In this document: one piece after another, positions 55,924 through 64,000 of the stretch
Layout of the letters: every line of letters starts with the position of its first letter
Numbering within the stretch: the stretch's first letter is position 1
NCBI RefSeq assembly: GCF_029946005.1
Contig: NZ_JAQSDR010000001.1
Location: 1-64,000 of the forward strand
From: Aquabacterium sp.
Lineage (GTDB): Bacteria; Pseudomonadota; Gammaproteobacteria; Burkholderiales; Burkholderiaceae_C
DNA length: 64,000 nucleotides
Direction of reading: 5' to 3'
The notes under the pieces: model-generated
Database searches by the model: none
What the model saw: only the letters and a program-made list of their open reading frames with translations
What the model was told of the DNA's origin: nothing
Position numbers and translations under genes: made by a program

Positions 55924-56535
55924 TCAGTCCGGCTCGGGGTTCAGCGACATCAGCACCGCCTGCACGAAAGCGATGACGGTGGGTGCCAGCTTGGTAAGTT
56001 GGTGTGCCTGGTCTTGCTCGATCGCATGCAGGATCAACTCATTGATGCCGCCCACCACGGCCATGGCCATCTCGGGCGAGAGGGCGCGCTTGCCAGGCTC
56101 TTTGGCACGCGAAAGCTCCACCTGCATTTGCAGGAAATCGGCGAAGCGCTGCTGGATTTGGCGCCGTGTGCTCAAGCCGGCTGGCCCGATGCCCAGCAGT
56201 TCAATGAACAGCGTGCGGATCAACACGGGCTCGGCCTGCAGGCTGGCCAGGTAGGCGTGGGTGACGTGGCTGAGCTGCTCGACCCAGTCGGCCTGGGGAT
56301 CGAAGCCCAGCGCGATGATGCCCAAGGTGCGTTGGCTCAGGGTTTCGCACAGCGCGACCAGGCATTCGTCCTTGCTGCTGAATTGTTCGTAGAAGGTGCG
56401 CTTGGAGACGTGGGCTTGCGCCACCAGGTCCGCGATCGTGGTGTCGGCATACGACTGGCGGGTCAAGGTGGTGGCCAGCGCGTCGATGAGGCGCGCGCGG
56501 TGGTCTACAGTCTCGGTCGGGTCGGAGGAAGTCAT
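55924..56535 (-). CDS. TetR-family transcriptional repressor
   Basis: The 203-residue protein has an N-terminal TetR helix-turn-helix (T-T-I-A-D-L-V-A-Q-A-H-V-S-K-R-T-F-Y-E-Q-F) and a helical ligand-binding C terminus. It is divergent from the secreted alpha/beta hydrolase, and three GGTAC-type sites lie between them, so it very likely represses both. The ATG at 56535 is chosen; a TTG at 56544 is also open. The ligand is unknown, possibly a lipid or ester that the hydrolase processes. Confidence 0.88.
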   Translation of the reverse strand: MTSSDPTETVDHRARLIDALATTLTRQSYADTTIADLVAQAHVSKRTFYEQFSSKDECLVALCETLSQRTLGIIALGFDPQADWVEQLSHVTHAYLASLQAEPVLIRTLFIELLGIGPAGLSTRRQIQQRFADFLQMQVELSRAKEPGKRALSPEMAMAVVGGINELILHAIEQDQAHQLTKLAPTVIAFVQAVLMSLNPEPD

Positions 56536-56545
56536 TGTCGTCAAT

Positions 56546-56643
56546 GGTACTTGACAGTACCGCTTGGCATTTGCTAAGGTTGCAACTTGCTGGTACCAAT
56601 TGGTACCAAGTCATGAAAATCACTAAAACAACGGTCTGGTACC
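56546..56643. promoter_or_regulatory. TetR operator array and divergent promoter (GGTACC sites)
   Basis: Three related sites occur. GGTAC-N6-GTACC is at 56546-56561. The perfect 18-bp palindrome TGGTACCAATTGGTACCA is at 56591-56608. TGGTACC is at 56637-56643. The first spans a TTGACA (56551-56556) that, with TAAGGT after 18 bp, would form the promoter of the hydrolase gene. The array flanks that promoter, fitting repression by the divergent TetR protein. Confidence 0.65.
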
Positions 56644-56658
56644 GAGGAAACAACCATC

Positions 56659-57654
56659 ATGCAGTCCCACCTCAAACGTTGGTGCTCGCCCCTGCTCGCG
56701 GGCGTTCTGTCGCTGGCTTTCGGCGCGTCGGCCCAAGCAGCCCCGGCCGCCCAGCCCGCTTTGCCCTACACCGTGGTCAACGCCAGCTTCGCCTGCCAGA
56801 CGGCCACCTGCGATGCCGAGATGTGGCTGCCCAAGGGCGTGAGCAAGCCGCCCGTCATCATCATGGCCCACGGCTTCGGTGGCTTGAAGGATTGGGGTTT
56901 GCAGCCCTATGCTGAGCGCTTTGTGAAGGCTGGCTTCGCGGTGATGCGTTTCGACTACCGCGGCTTCGGCAAGAGTGGCGGCCAGCCGCGCCGGGTGGTT
57001 GATGGCCCGGAGCACGTCAAGGATTGGTTGTCGGCCATCGAGTCGGTGCGCCTGCGGGGCGATGTTGATGGCAGCCGATCGGGCCTGTGGGGCTCATCCT
57101 TCAGCGGCGGGCACGTGTTGGTGGCCGCGGCGCAAAGCCGTGGCGTGGTCAAGGCAGTCAGTTCGCAGGTGCCTTTCGTCAATGGCTTGCAAAGCGCTTT
57201 GACCTACCCGCTGAAATACCAACCGCGCGCTGCGTGGGATGGCCTGCGCGACTTGTTGCGTGGCGACAAGTCGGAGCCCATTTACATTCCCACCGTCTCT
57301 CAAGATGGCTTTGCCGCACTGGTTTGCCCCGAGTGCGTCAAGGGATACCAGATGATCGTGCCCGCCGACCAGATGGCCAGCGAGAACAAAGTGGCGGCGC
57401 GCATCTTGATGACCTTGCCTTTTTACAAACCGGCCTCCAGCGCCGCGCACATTTCCGCCCCGGTTCTGGTGGTGGCGGCCGAGAACGACGGCCTGATCCC
57501 CGTTCAAGGCGTGCGCGACATGGTCAAAGAGTTGCCAAATGGCGAATACCTGGAGCTGAAAGGCGCGGATCACTTCTCGCCCTATACCGGGCCACTTTTC
57601 GACCAGGTGGTCAGTCGGCAGACGGCGTTCTTCCTGAAGAACCTGGGCAAGTAA
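56659..57654 (+). CDS. Secreted alpha/beta hydrolase
   Basis: The 331-residue protein has a signal peptide (ending A-S-A-Q-A) and an alpha/beta hydrolase fold. It shows the oxyanion loop [18 protein letters not shown], nucleophile region [10 protein letters not shown], the acid in A-A-E-N-D-G-L-I-P, and the histidine in G-A-D-H-F. It resembles dienelactone-hydrolase-like or acyl esterases in the periplasm. Two N-terminal cysteines (C46 and C51, in A-C-Q-T-A-T-C) may form a disulfide. It is controlled by the divergent TetR gene. Confidence 0.85.
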   Translation: MQSHLKRWCSPLLAGVLSLAFGASAQAAPAAQPALPYTVVNASFACQTATCDAEMWLPKGVSKPPVIIMAHGFGGLKDWGLQPYAERFVKAGFAVMRFDYRGFGKSGGQPRRVVDGPEHVKDWLSAIESVRLRGDVDGSRSGLWGSSFSGGHVLVAAAQSRGVVKAVSSQVPFVNGLQSALTYPLKYQPRAAWDGLRDLLRGDKSEPIYIPTVSQDGFAALVCPECVKGYQMIVPADQMASENKVAARILMTLPFYKPASSAAHISAPVLVVAAENDGLIPVQGVRDMVKELPNGEYLELKGADHFSPYTGPLFDQVVSRQTAFFLKNLGK

Positions 57655-57711
57655 GCACCGCAGGCTGAGGCGCCGTATGATGTTCGGTTGCCCAGCCTTG
57701 CACCGCGTCCG

Positions 57712-60609
57712 ATGCCTTCCCGTTCTGATTTGCCCGTTCGCCCCAATGTTCCGCTGATCCAGGTGCGGGGGGCGCGCACCCACAACCTCAAGAACATCGA
57801 CCTGGACATTCCCCGGCACCAGCTGGTGGTGATCACCGGCCTGTCGGGTTCCGGCAAATCCAGCCTGGCGTTCGACACCCTGTACGCCGAAGGCCAGCGC
57901 CGCTACGTCGAAAGCCTGAGCGCCTACGCCCGCCAGTTTTTGCAACTGATGGACAAGCCCGATGTGGACGTGATCGAGGGCCTGTCGCCCGCCATCAGCA
58001 TCGAGCAAAAGGCCACCAGCCACAACCCGCGTTCCACCGTGGGCACGGTCACCGAAATCCACGATTACCTGCGCCTGCTGTACGCCCGCGCTGGCACCCC
58101 CTTCTGCCCGGACCACGACTTGCCGCTGCGCGCCCAGAGCGTCAGCCAGATGGTGGATGCCGTGCTGGCCATGCCCGAAGACACCAAGCTGATGATCCTG
58201 GCGCCCGTCATGCGAGACCGCAAGGGCGAGCACACCGAGCTGTTCTTGCAGATGCAATCTGAAGGCTATGTGCGCTTTCGCATTGACGGCAAGGTCATTG
58301 AAGCCGCCGACCTGCCCGAGCTAAAGAAGAACGAGAAGCACGATGTGGACGTGGTGGTCGACCGCCTGAAGGTGCGGCCCGACATGACGCAGCGCCTGGC
58401 CGAGAGCTTCGAGGCCGCCATGCGCCTGGCCGATGGCCGCGCCATCGCCTACGAGATGGACACGGGCAATGAGCACGTGTACTCGTCCAAGTTCGCCTGC
58501 CCGGTGTGCAGCTACTCGCTGTCCGAGTTGGAGCCGCGCCTCTTCTCTTTCAACTCGCCCGTGGGTGCCTGCCCCACTTGCGATGGCCTGGGGCACGTCA
58601 TCGCGTTTGATCCTGTGCGCGTGGTGGCCTTCCCCAGCCTGAGTCTGGGCAGCGGCGCCATCAAGGGCTGGGACCGCCGCAACCCCTACACCTACTCGAT
58701 GATCGAGACGCTGGGCAAGCACTACAAGGTCGACATCGACCTTCCCTTTGAAGAACTGCCCGCCAACGTTCAACAGGTGCTGCTTTATGGCTCGGGCGAT
58801 GAAGAGATCGAGTTCGTCTACGAGGCCGATGGCACGGCGGGCAAGAAGCGCCGCGTCAAGCGCAGCCATCCTTTCGAAGGCATCCTGCGCAACTTCGAGC
58901 GGCGCTTCAAAGAGACCGATTCATCGGCCGTGCGCGAAGAGTTGTCGCGCTACCAGCAGCCCAAGGCCTGCCCCGATTGCGATGGCACGCGCCTGCGCCG
59001 CGAAGCACGCCATGTGTTCTTGCACGATGCCAAGAGCGGTGACAAGCGCGCCATCTACCAAGTCGCCCACGCCACGCTGGCCGAAGCCCAACGCTACTTC
59101 GAAGGCTTGAGCTTGATCGGCGCCAAGGCCGAGATCGCCGACAAGGTGGTCAGCGAGATCCGCTCGCGCCTGCGCTTTTTGAATGACGTGGGCCTGACCT
59201 ACCTGAGCCTGGACCGCAGCTCCGACACCCTCAGTGGCGGCGAGGCCCAGCGCATCCGCCTGGCCAGCCAGATCGGCTCGGGCCTGACCGGCGTGATGTA
59301 TGTGCTGGATGAGCCCAGCATCGGGCTGCACCAGCGCGACAACGACCGCCTGATCGGCACTTTGAGGCACCTGCGCAACCTGGGCAACAGCGTGATCGTG
59401 GTCGAGCACGACGAGGACATGATCCGCGCCGCCGACTACGTGATCGACATGGGCCCAGGGGCGGGCGTGCATGGTGGCCACGTCATCACCCAAGGCACGG
59501 CGGCGGAAGTGGCCCGGCATCCCGACAGCCTCACCGGACAATACCTGGCGCGCGCGCTGCGCATTGCCGTGCCGCCCAAACGCTTGCCCTTTACCGACGA
59601 GACCGCCCGTTTGCGCGTGGTCAATGCGCGCGGCCACAACCTCAAGGGCGTGACGGTGGAGATCCCGGTGGGCTTGTTCACCTGTGTGACGGGCGTGTCG
59701 GGCTCCGGCAAGAGCACCCTGGTCAATGAAACGCTGTACGCGTCGGTGTCCCGCAAGCTGTACCACAGCCACCTGGAGCCTGCCGCGCACGACGAGATCG
59801 AAGGCCTGGAGCTGTTCGACAAGGTCATCAACGTTGACCAGTCGCCCATCGGCCGCACACCGCGCAGCAACCCCGCCACTTACACCGGCCTGTTCACACC
59901 CATCCGCGAGTTGATGGCCGATGTGCCTTCAGCCCGAGAGCGCGGCTATGGCGCGGGCCGCTTCTCCTTCAACGTGGCTGGCGGCCGCTGCGAAGCCTGC
60001 CAGGGCGATGGCGTGCTCAAGGTCGAGATGCACTTCCTGCCCGATGTGTATGTGCCTTGCGACGTGTGCCACGGCAAGCGCTACAACCGCGAAACGCTGG
60101 AGGTTTTGTACAAGGGCAAGAACATCCACCAGGTGCTGGACCTGACGGTCGAGGCCGCGCTGGAGTTCTTCAGCGCCGTGCCCACACTGGCCCGCAAGCT
60201 GCAAACGCTGATGGACGTGGGCCTGGGCTACATCCGTTTGGGCCAAAGCGCGACCACCTTGTCAGGCGGTGAAGCGCAACGCGTCAAGCTGGCGCTTGAA
60301 TTGAGCAAGCGCGACACCGGCCGCACGCTCTACATCCTGGACGAACCGACCACCGGCCTGCACTTCCACGACATCGCGCTCTTGCTCAAGGTGCTGCACC
60401 AGTTGCGCGATGCGGGCAACACCATTGTGGTCATCGAACACAACCTCGACGTCATCAAGACGGCCGATTGGCTGATCGACATGGGCCCCGAAGGCGGCTC
60501 GGGTGGCGGCACCCTCGTGGTGGCGGGCACGCCCGAGACCGTGGCCGAGCACGCCGGTAGCCACACCGGCCATTACCTCAAGGCGCTGCTGGACGAAGTC
60601 AGCCCATGA
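57712..60609 (+). CDS. uvrA: UvrABC excinuclease subunit A
   Basis: The 965-residue protein is full-length UvrA, recognising bulky DNA lesions as a dimer and loading UvrB. It has two ABC ATPase halves: Walker [10 protein letters not shown] near residue 45 and G-V-S-G-S-G-K-S-T near residue 664. The signatures are L-S-G-G-E-A-Q-R-I and L-S-G-G-E-A-Q-R-V, with zinc modules C-P-V-C and C-E-A-C plus C-D-V-C. The start at 57712 matches the family. No clear LexA box was seen in the 57-bp gap upstream. Confidence 0.97.
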   Translation: MPSRSDLPVRPNVPLIQVRGARTHNLKNIDLDIPRHQLVVITGLSGSGKSSLAFDTLYAEGQRRYVESLSAYARQFLQLMDKPDVDVIEGLSPAISIEQKATSHNPRSTVGTVTEIHDYLRLLYARAGTPFCPDHDLPLRAQSVSQMVDAVLAMPEDTKLMILAPVMRDRKGEHTELFLQMQSEGYVRFRIDGKVIEAADLPELKKNEKHDVDVVVDRLKVRPDMTQRLAESFEAAMRLADGRAIAYEMDTGNEHVYSSKFACPVCSYSLSELEPRLFSFNSPVGACPTCDGLGHVIAFDPVRVVAFPSLSLGSGAIKGWDRRNPYTYSMIETLGKHYKVDIDLPFEELPANVQQVLLYGSGDEEIEFVYEADGTAGKKRRVKRSHPFEGILRNFERRFKETDSSAVREELSRYQQPKACPDCDGTRLRREARHVFLHDAKSGDKRAIYQVAHATLAEAQRYFEGLSLIGAKAEIADKVVSEIRSRLRFLNDVGLTYLSLDRSSDTLSGGEAQRIRLASQIGSGLTGVMYVLDEPSIGLHQRDNDRLIGTLRHLRNLGNSVIVVEHDEDMIRAADYVIDMGPGAGVHGGHVITQGTAAEVARHPDSLTGQYLARALRIAVPPKRLPFTDETARLRVVNARGHNLKGVTVEIPVGLFTCVTGVSGSGKSTLVNETLYASVSRKLYHSHLEPAAHDEIEGLELFDKVINVDQSPIGRTPRSNPATYTGLFTPIRELMADVPSARERGYGAGRFSFNVAGGRCEACQGDGVLKVEMHFLPDVYVPCDVCHGKRYNRETLEVLYKGKNIHQVLDLTVEAALEFFSAVPTLARKLQTLMDVGLGYIRLGQSATTLSGGEAQRVKLALELSKRDTGRTLYILDEPTTGLHFHDIALLLKVLHQLRDAGNTIVVIEHNLDVIKTADWLIDMGPEGGSGGGTLVVAGTPETVAEHAGSHTGHYLKALLDEVSP

Positions 60610-62185
60610 AGCCCACGTTGTGGGTTGAGCTGTCGAAGTTGTGCAGGTTGGGCAGGATGCTGGCCAGGTCCGTGTTCGACACGCCCATCCACTTGCCCAG
60701 CGTGTAGGCGTACTGGTCCACCGAGGTGGTGGGCAGCAGGGCGCCATTGCCCAGCTGGTCCTGGCTGGCAAACACGCCATTGGCGTTCGCGGTGCTGTAC
60801 TGCGGGAAGGTGCCGTAAACCTCGCCGCCTTGCACCGCACCACCCATGATCAGGTGGTGGGCACCCCAGCCATGGTCTGTGCCATCGCCGTTGTTGGTGA
60901 AGCTGCGGCCAAAGTCCGAGGCCGTGAAAGTGGTGACCTGTGAGCGCATGTCGCCACCCGGCATCTCGCCCAACACGCTGTCGAAATAAGCCAGCGCGTG
61001 GTCCAGTTGCAGCATCCGCTCGTTGTGCTCGGTGTTCTGCGAAGCATGGGTGTCAAAGCTGCCCAGGTTCACCATGAACACTTGCCTGCGGATTCCAAAG
61101 TTGCCTTGCCGGTTTGCGTTAATGATGCGGGCAATCATCTGCAGTTGCAACGCCAAGCCATTGGTGGCCTGTGCGCCATTTGTGTTGGTGTACTTCAGCA
61201 TCGGGTCGGCCCACACCGACGATGCGCCCGAGGTGCCCCACGGCGCGAGTGCGCTGGAGGGCAAGGCCCCCGCCATCAGGTTGCTGGCCTGGATGGCCCG
61301 CGTGACCACTTGCTGGTGGGCCTGTGTGAACAGGTTGCTGCTGGTCGATGCGTTCATCACCGACTTGACTGCGGTGTACAAGTCGGCATTGCCCAGCACG
61401 CGTTGGTTGTTGCCCAGGCCAGGAATGCTGGCCAGGCCCACCGGGTATTGGCGCACTGACCGGCCACTCAGCCAGGTGCTGGCTTGGCCGGGCGTGATGC
61501 ATGTGAACGAGCGCCTGATGATGTCGGCACTGGCGCCGGTGCCACTGCCGTTGCCGCTCATCAGCAAGTCGCCGATGCGACCGCCCCAGCCTTCGCTGGC
61601 ACCTTCTGGCGAAAAAGACATCCAGGTGGATTGCTGGTCGTTGTGCGAGAACAGCTTGGCTGGCTTGGCAAAGCTGTCCAGGGCGTAATTGGCCTTGGTG
61701 GTGGGCCGGATCAGCGGGCCCGCGTTGGCCATCACCGCCAGCCGGTTCGAGCCATACAACTGCTGACTGCGCACCAGCGAAGGGTGCAGTGCGAACTGCC
61801 GACCGGCGTGGACCGAGCGGCCCGAGTGCGCGATCGGCAGCGCGCCGCCCAGGCGTGCGGGAGAGCCCGCCGCAGCCCCCGGGTTGGCGGCGGTGCCCGG
61901 ACGCAACAAGGCAATCGAGGTGCTGCTGTCGGTGGCATCGCGCGAATGCGGGTCGCGGTGGTTCACATAGTGGCTCCACGAATCCGTGTCGGTGGCCAGC
62001 ACGGTGTTGTAGGCGTCATTGCCGCCATGAAGGAAGATGCACACCAGGGCCTGGTAGCCGCCATTGGCGGACTGGGCAGAGGCCTGTCCCATGGTGGCCA
62101 GGCTCAAGCCCAGGGGGCCAGCAGCACCCAGGGTGGAGAAGGTGGCGGCTTGGCGCAGGAAGCTGCGGCGGCTGGTCAAACTCAT
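60599..62185 (-). CDS. DUF1501 protein with Tat signal
   Basis: The 528-residue protein has a twin-arginine signal ([10 protein letters not shown]), then a sulfatase/alkaline-phosphatase-like DUF1501 domain. It contains L-H-G-G-N-D-A-Y-N near the start, [18 protein letters not shown], and a C-terminal G-Q/K-W-type region. The family is exported and usually paired with DUF1800; its function is unknown. It follows its DUF1800 partner by 13 bp and overlaps convergent uvrA by 11 bp. Confidence 0.9.
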   Translation of the reverse strand: MSLTSRRSFLRQAATFSTLGAAGPLGLSLATMGQASAQSANGGYQALVCIFLHGGNDAYNTVLATDTDSWSHYVNHRDPHSRDATDSSTSIALLRPGTAANPGAAAGSPARLGGALPIAHSGRSVHAGRQFALHPSLVRSQQLYGSNRLAVMANAGPLIRPTTKANYALDSFAKPAKLFSHNDQQSTWMSFSPEGASEGWGGRIGDLLMSGNGSGTGASADIIRRSFTCITPGQASTWLSGRSVRQYPVGLASIPGLGNNQRVLGNADLYTAVKSVMNASTSSNLFTQAHQQVVTRAIQASNLMAGALPSSALAPWGTSGASSVWADPMLKYTNTNGAQATNGLALQLQMIARIINANRQGNFGIRRQVFMVNLGSFDTHASQNTEHNERMLQLDHALAYFDSVLGEMPGGDMRSQVTTFTASDFGRSFTNNGDGTDHGWGAHHLIMGGAVQGGEVYGTFPQYSTANANGVFASQDQLGNGALLPTTSVDQYAYTLGKWMGVSNTDLASILPNLHNFDSSTHNVGFMG

Positions 62186-62198
62186 GTCGAAATCTTCT

Positions 62199-63995
62199 TC
62201 ACTGTTGGACGATGAACTGAGGCGACACCGCGACCATCAGGATCGCGGAGGCCACTCGGCGGCGTCGGTCGGCGGCGGTGGCGTTGGGCATCTTGCCCAC
62301 GCCGGTCAGCATCAGCGCGTTGAGTTCGCTGGAGGCCGGGCCACCCAGCAGCCTTTGCGCCACGGCCGTGGCCAGTTGCTGCGGCGCGGCGGCGGTGGGC
62401 TTGTCCACCAGCGTGTCGAAGCTGCTCAGGTCAAAGCGCATGTCGATGCGCTGGGTCTGGCTGTTGGTGCGGCCCCAGCCGTAATCCAGCATCTGGATCA
62501 CGTAGTTGGCGTAGCCCAGCACCGAGGTTTCGTTGGTGATCTGCATTTCTGGTGCCACCAGATCCTGGTTTCCCAAGTCGGTCTGTGGTGGCTTGTAGCC
62601 GGGTCGGAAGAAGTTGAACACCGAGGGCGCGCGCATGGGCGTTTGGCCCAGCTCGCTCAACGTGTCGTCGGTGCTGGCGGCCAGGTAGAAGGGCACGCGG
62701 TTGCCGGTCCGTGCGGCGCTGTAAGCGTCTGAGGTGTGAGGAATGGCCCGCAGCAAATGCATCACGCGTACCAGCGGCTCGCGCACCTTGCCGAAGCTGG
62801 CAGTCTCGCGCAGGTCTATGTCGCGGGCCTCGGCGTCCAGCAACACGGCCTTGACTGTGGCCTTGATGTTGCCGTTGGACGCGCGGAAAGCGGCGGTCAC
62901 GCGCTGCACATAGCTGGGGCTGGGGTTGCTGGTCACCAAGCGCTGAATCAACTGCTTGGCAAAAAATGGCGCGGCGTTGGGGTGATTGGCCAGCCGGTCC
63001 AGTGCGGCCACGAGGCTGGCTTGAGGATTGGGCGTGGTCTGGGCCGGTACGGTCACGCCCAGAAAGCGCTTCTCGCTGATCGAATGCTCTTGCGTGTACG
63101 ACGACATGGCCGTGATGCTTTGGCTGGCATCCGTGCATTGGTCGCCGCGCCAGAAGCACTGCCACCACACCACCGAGGCCTTGGCCGCGGGCCTGAACCA
63201 GCTCCAACCCGTGAAGACCTTGGCCAGACCCTTGACGTCATCGGCGGTGTAGGTTTCCTGGGGCAGACCGTTGATCAGCTTGGGGGTGCCATCGTCGTTC
63301 AGCTCGACCAGGCCGATCGAGAACAGCTGCATCACCTCGCGCGCGAAGTTCTCATCGGCGATGCGGCCCGTGTTGGTGTCTTCCTTGCGGTTGCCCCGGT
63401 GCGACAGGAAGGCGCCCATGGCAGGGTGCAAGGCCACGCCTTCCAGCAGATCTCGGTAGTTGCCATCGACCTTGTTGGTCAGCATGTCCATGTAGCTGGC
63501 GACCATGCGACCTTCGCCGTTCAGGTCGGCGTTGTTGGTGGAGACCACGAAGATCTCGGATAAGGCAAAGGCCACGCGCTGGCGCAACTGAGCCGGGTCG
63601 GTGACTGCGTGCGTCCACCAGCTGTAGACCACGTCGTCCACGCGGGGCTGGTCGGTGCCTTGCGCGGCTGACGAGGCCTCAACCGTGGCCAGATGACTGT
63701 TCTGAAGCGGGCTGGCCCATTGTTCGTCGATCCAGCGTTCGTAGCCAATCGTCTTCACGCGGGTGAGGTCCGCCGTGGTAGGGCCAAACGTGGCCTGCGT
63801 CAGAAAGCGATGTGCTTCGGCGTCGTTGGCCGGGGCGGCGCTCACCGACTGCAGGTTGCTGGAGCCCGCACTGCCCGTGCTGCTGGAGGCGCTGTCACCA
63901 CCACCGCCGCCACCGCACCCCACCAAGCAGGCCGCGCTGAACACCATCACCAGCCCTGCTTTGGACAGGGCAACTTCTAACTTCGACCGCAACAT
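62199..63995 (-). CDS. DUF1800 lipoprotein
   Basis: The 598-residue protein begins with a signal peptide and lipobox (L-V-G-C followed by a glycine run). The DUF1800 domain then follows, including A-H-R-F-L-T-Q-A-T-F-G-P-T, W-W-x-H, L-S-H-R-G-N-R-K-E-D and E-N-F-A-R-E-V-M-Q-L-F-S-I-G. Function is unknown; it co-occurs with DUF1501 across many bacteria and both are exported, suggesting a cell-surface complex. The ATG at 63995 gives a good lipoprotein signal, though the window ends 5 nt beyond, so an earlier start or its ribosome-binding site cannot be seen. Confidence 0.88.
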   Translation of the reverse strand: MLRSKLEVALSKAGLVMVFSAACLVGCGGGGGGDSASSSTGSAGSSNLQSVSAAPANDAEAHRFLTQATFGPTTADLTRVKTIGYERWIDEQWASPLQNSHLATVEASSAAQGTDQPRVDDVVYSWWTHAVTDPAQLRQRVAFALSEIFVVSTNNADLNGEGRMVASYMDMLTNKVDGNYRDLLEGVALHPAMGAFLSHRGNRKEDTNTGRIADENFAREVMQLFSIGLVELNDDGTPKLINGLPQETYTADDVKGLAKVFTGWSWFRPAAKASVVWWQCFWRGDQCTDASQSITAMSSYTQEHSISEKRFLGVTVPAQTTPNPQASLVAALDRLANHPNAAPFFAKQLIQRLVTSNPSPSYVQRVTAAFRASNGNIKATVKAVLLDAEARDIDLRETASFGKVREPLVRVMHLLRAIPHTSDAYSAARTGNRVPFYLAASTDDTLSELGQTPMRAPSVFNFFRPGYKPPQTDLGNQDLVAPEMQITNETSVLGYANYVIQMLDYGWGRTNSQTQRIDMRFDLSSFDTLVDKPTAAAPQQLATAVAQRLLGGPASSELNALMLTGVGKMPNATAADRRRRVASAILMVAVSPQFIVQQ

Positions 63996-64000
63996 GAACG

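Overview
The window is a GC-rich, gene-dense stretch of a betaproteobacterial chromosome. Gene content points to Burkholderiales, near Comamonadaceae or the Aquabacterium/Rubrivivax group: the hpf-ptsN-hprK cluster, the metX-metW pair, three tandem Omp32-type porins, a PEP-CTERM protein, DUF1501/DUF1800 partners and an FMN glutamate-synthase-like protein. No rRNA, tRNA, CRISPR array, prophage or complete IS element was seen.

Layout. 0.2-3.3 kb: a PglL/O-antigen-ligase-like membrane protein divergent from an MFS transporter. 3.5-10.3 kb: housekeeping genes (hpf, ptsN, hprK, fur, bamE, dapB, an ExbB/ExbD pair, amn), with a structured RNA and terminator after hpf. 10.4-15.1 kb: an orphan HigA-type antitoxin, a Crp-family regulator, purT, and a histidine kinase with a BetR-receiver regulator. 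15.1-15.6 kb: a gene-free stretch with a candidate small RNA and a 20-codon coupled leader ORF before mtnN. 16.4-20.6 kb: a DUF962 protein, a PEP-CTERM protein, an aldehyde dehydrogenase and an acyl-CoA synthetase. 20.6-35.4 kb is the accessory part (next paragraph). 35.5-64 kb: ssb, a class II amidotransferase, mmsA, recQ, the porins, metW-metX, purB-pyrF, two FtsX-type permeases, a FAH-family enzyme, a TetR/hydrolase pair with clear operators, uvrA, and DUF1501/DUF1800.

The most interesting part is 20.6-35.4 kb. Aliphatic amidase AmiE lies directly before a CbbQ-like AAA+ ATPase and a CbbO/NorD-like VWA protein. Next comes a well-conserved ykkC-class (guanidine-I type) riboswitch leading a tight five-gene operon: an orphan NMT1-type binding protein, a membrane fatty-acid-desaturase-like diiron protein, an isochorismatase-like cysteine hydrolase, a metallo-beta-lactamase-fold hydrolase and an unrecognised protein. 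No known guanidine exporter, carboxylase or guanidinase is present, so this may be an undescribed route for a guanidinium compound. A few kilobases on, a YqcI/YcgG heme N-hydroxylase-family gene (relatives DcsA and GntA act on guanidino groups) is translationally coupled to a DUF1989 gene (family of carboxyguanidine deiminase) and followed by a zinc alcohol dehydrogenase. Between these sits a possibly oxygen-regulated pair of transcripts around an FNR/ANR-type box, with a truncated universal-stress-protein ORF coupled to a PaaK-like adenylating enzyme, a long-form NAD synthase, and a 52-residue secreted peptide gene.

All functional calls rest on reading motifs and family resemblance by eye; no database search was run.
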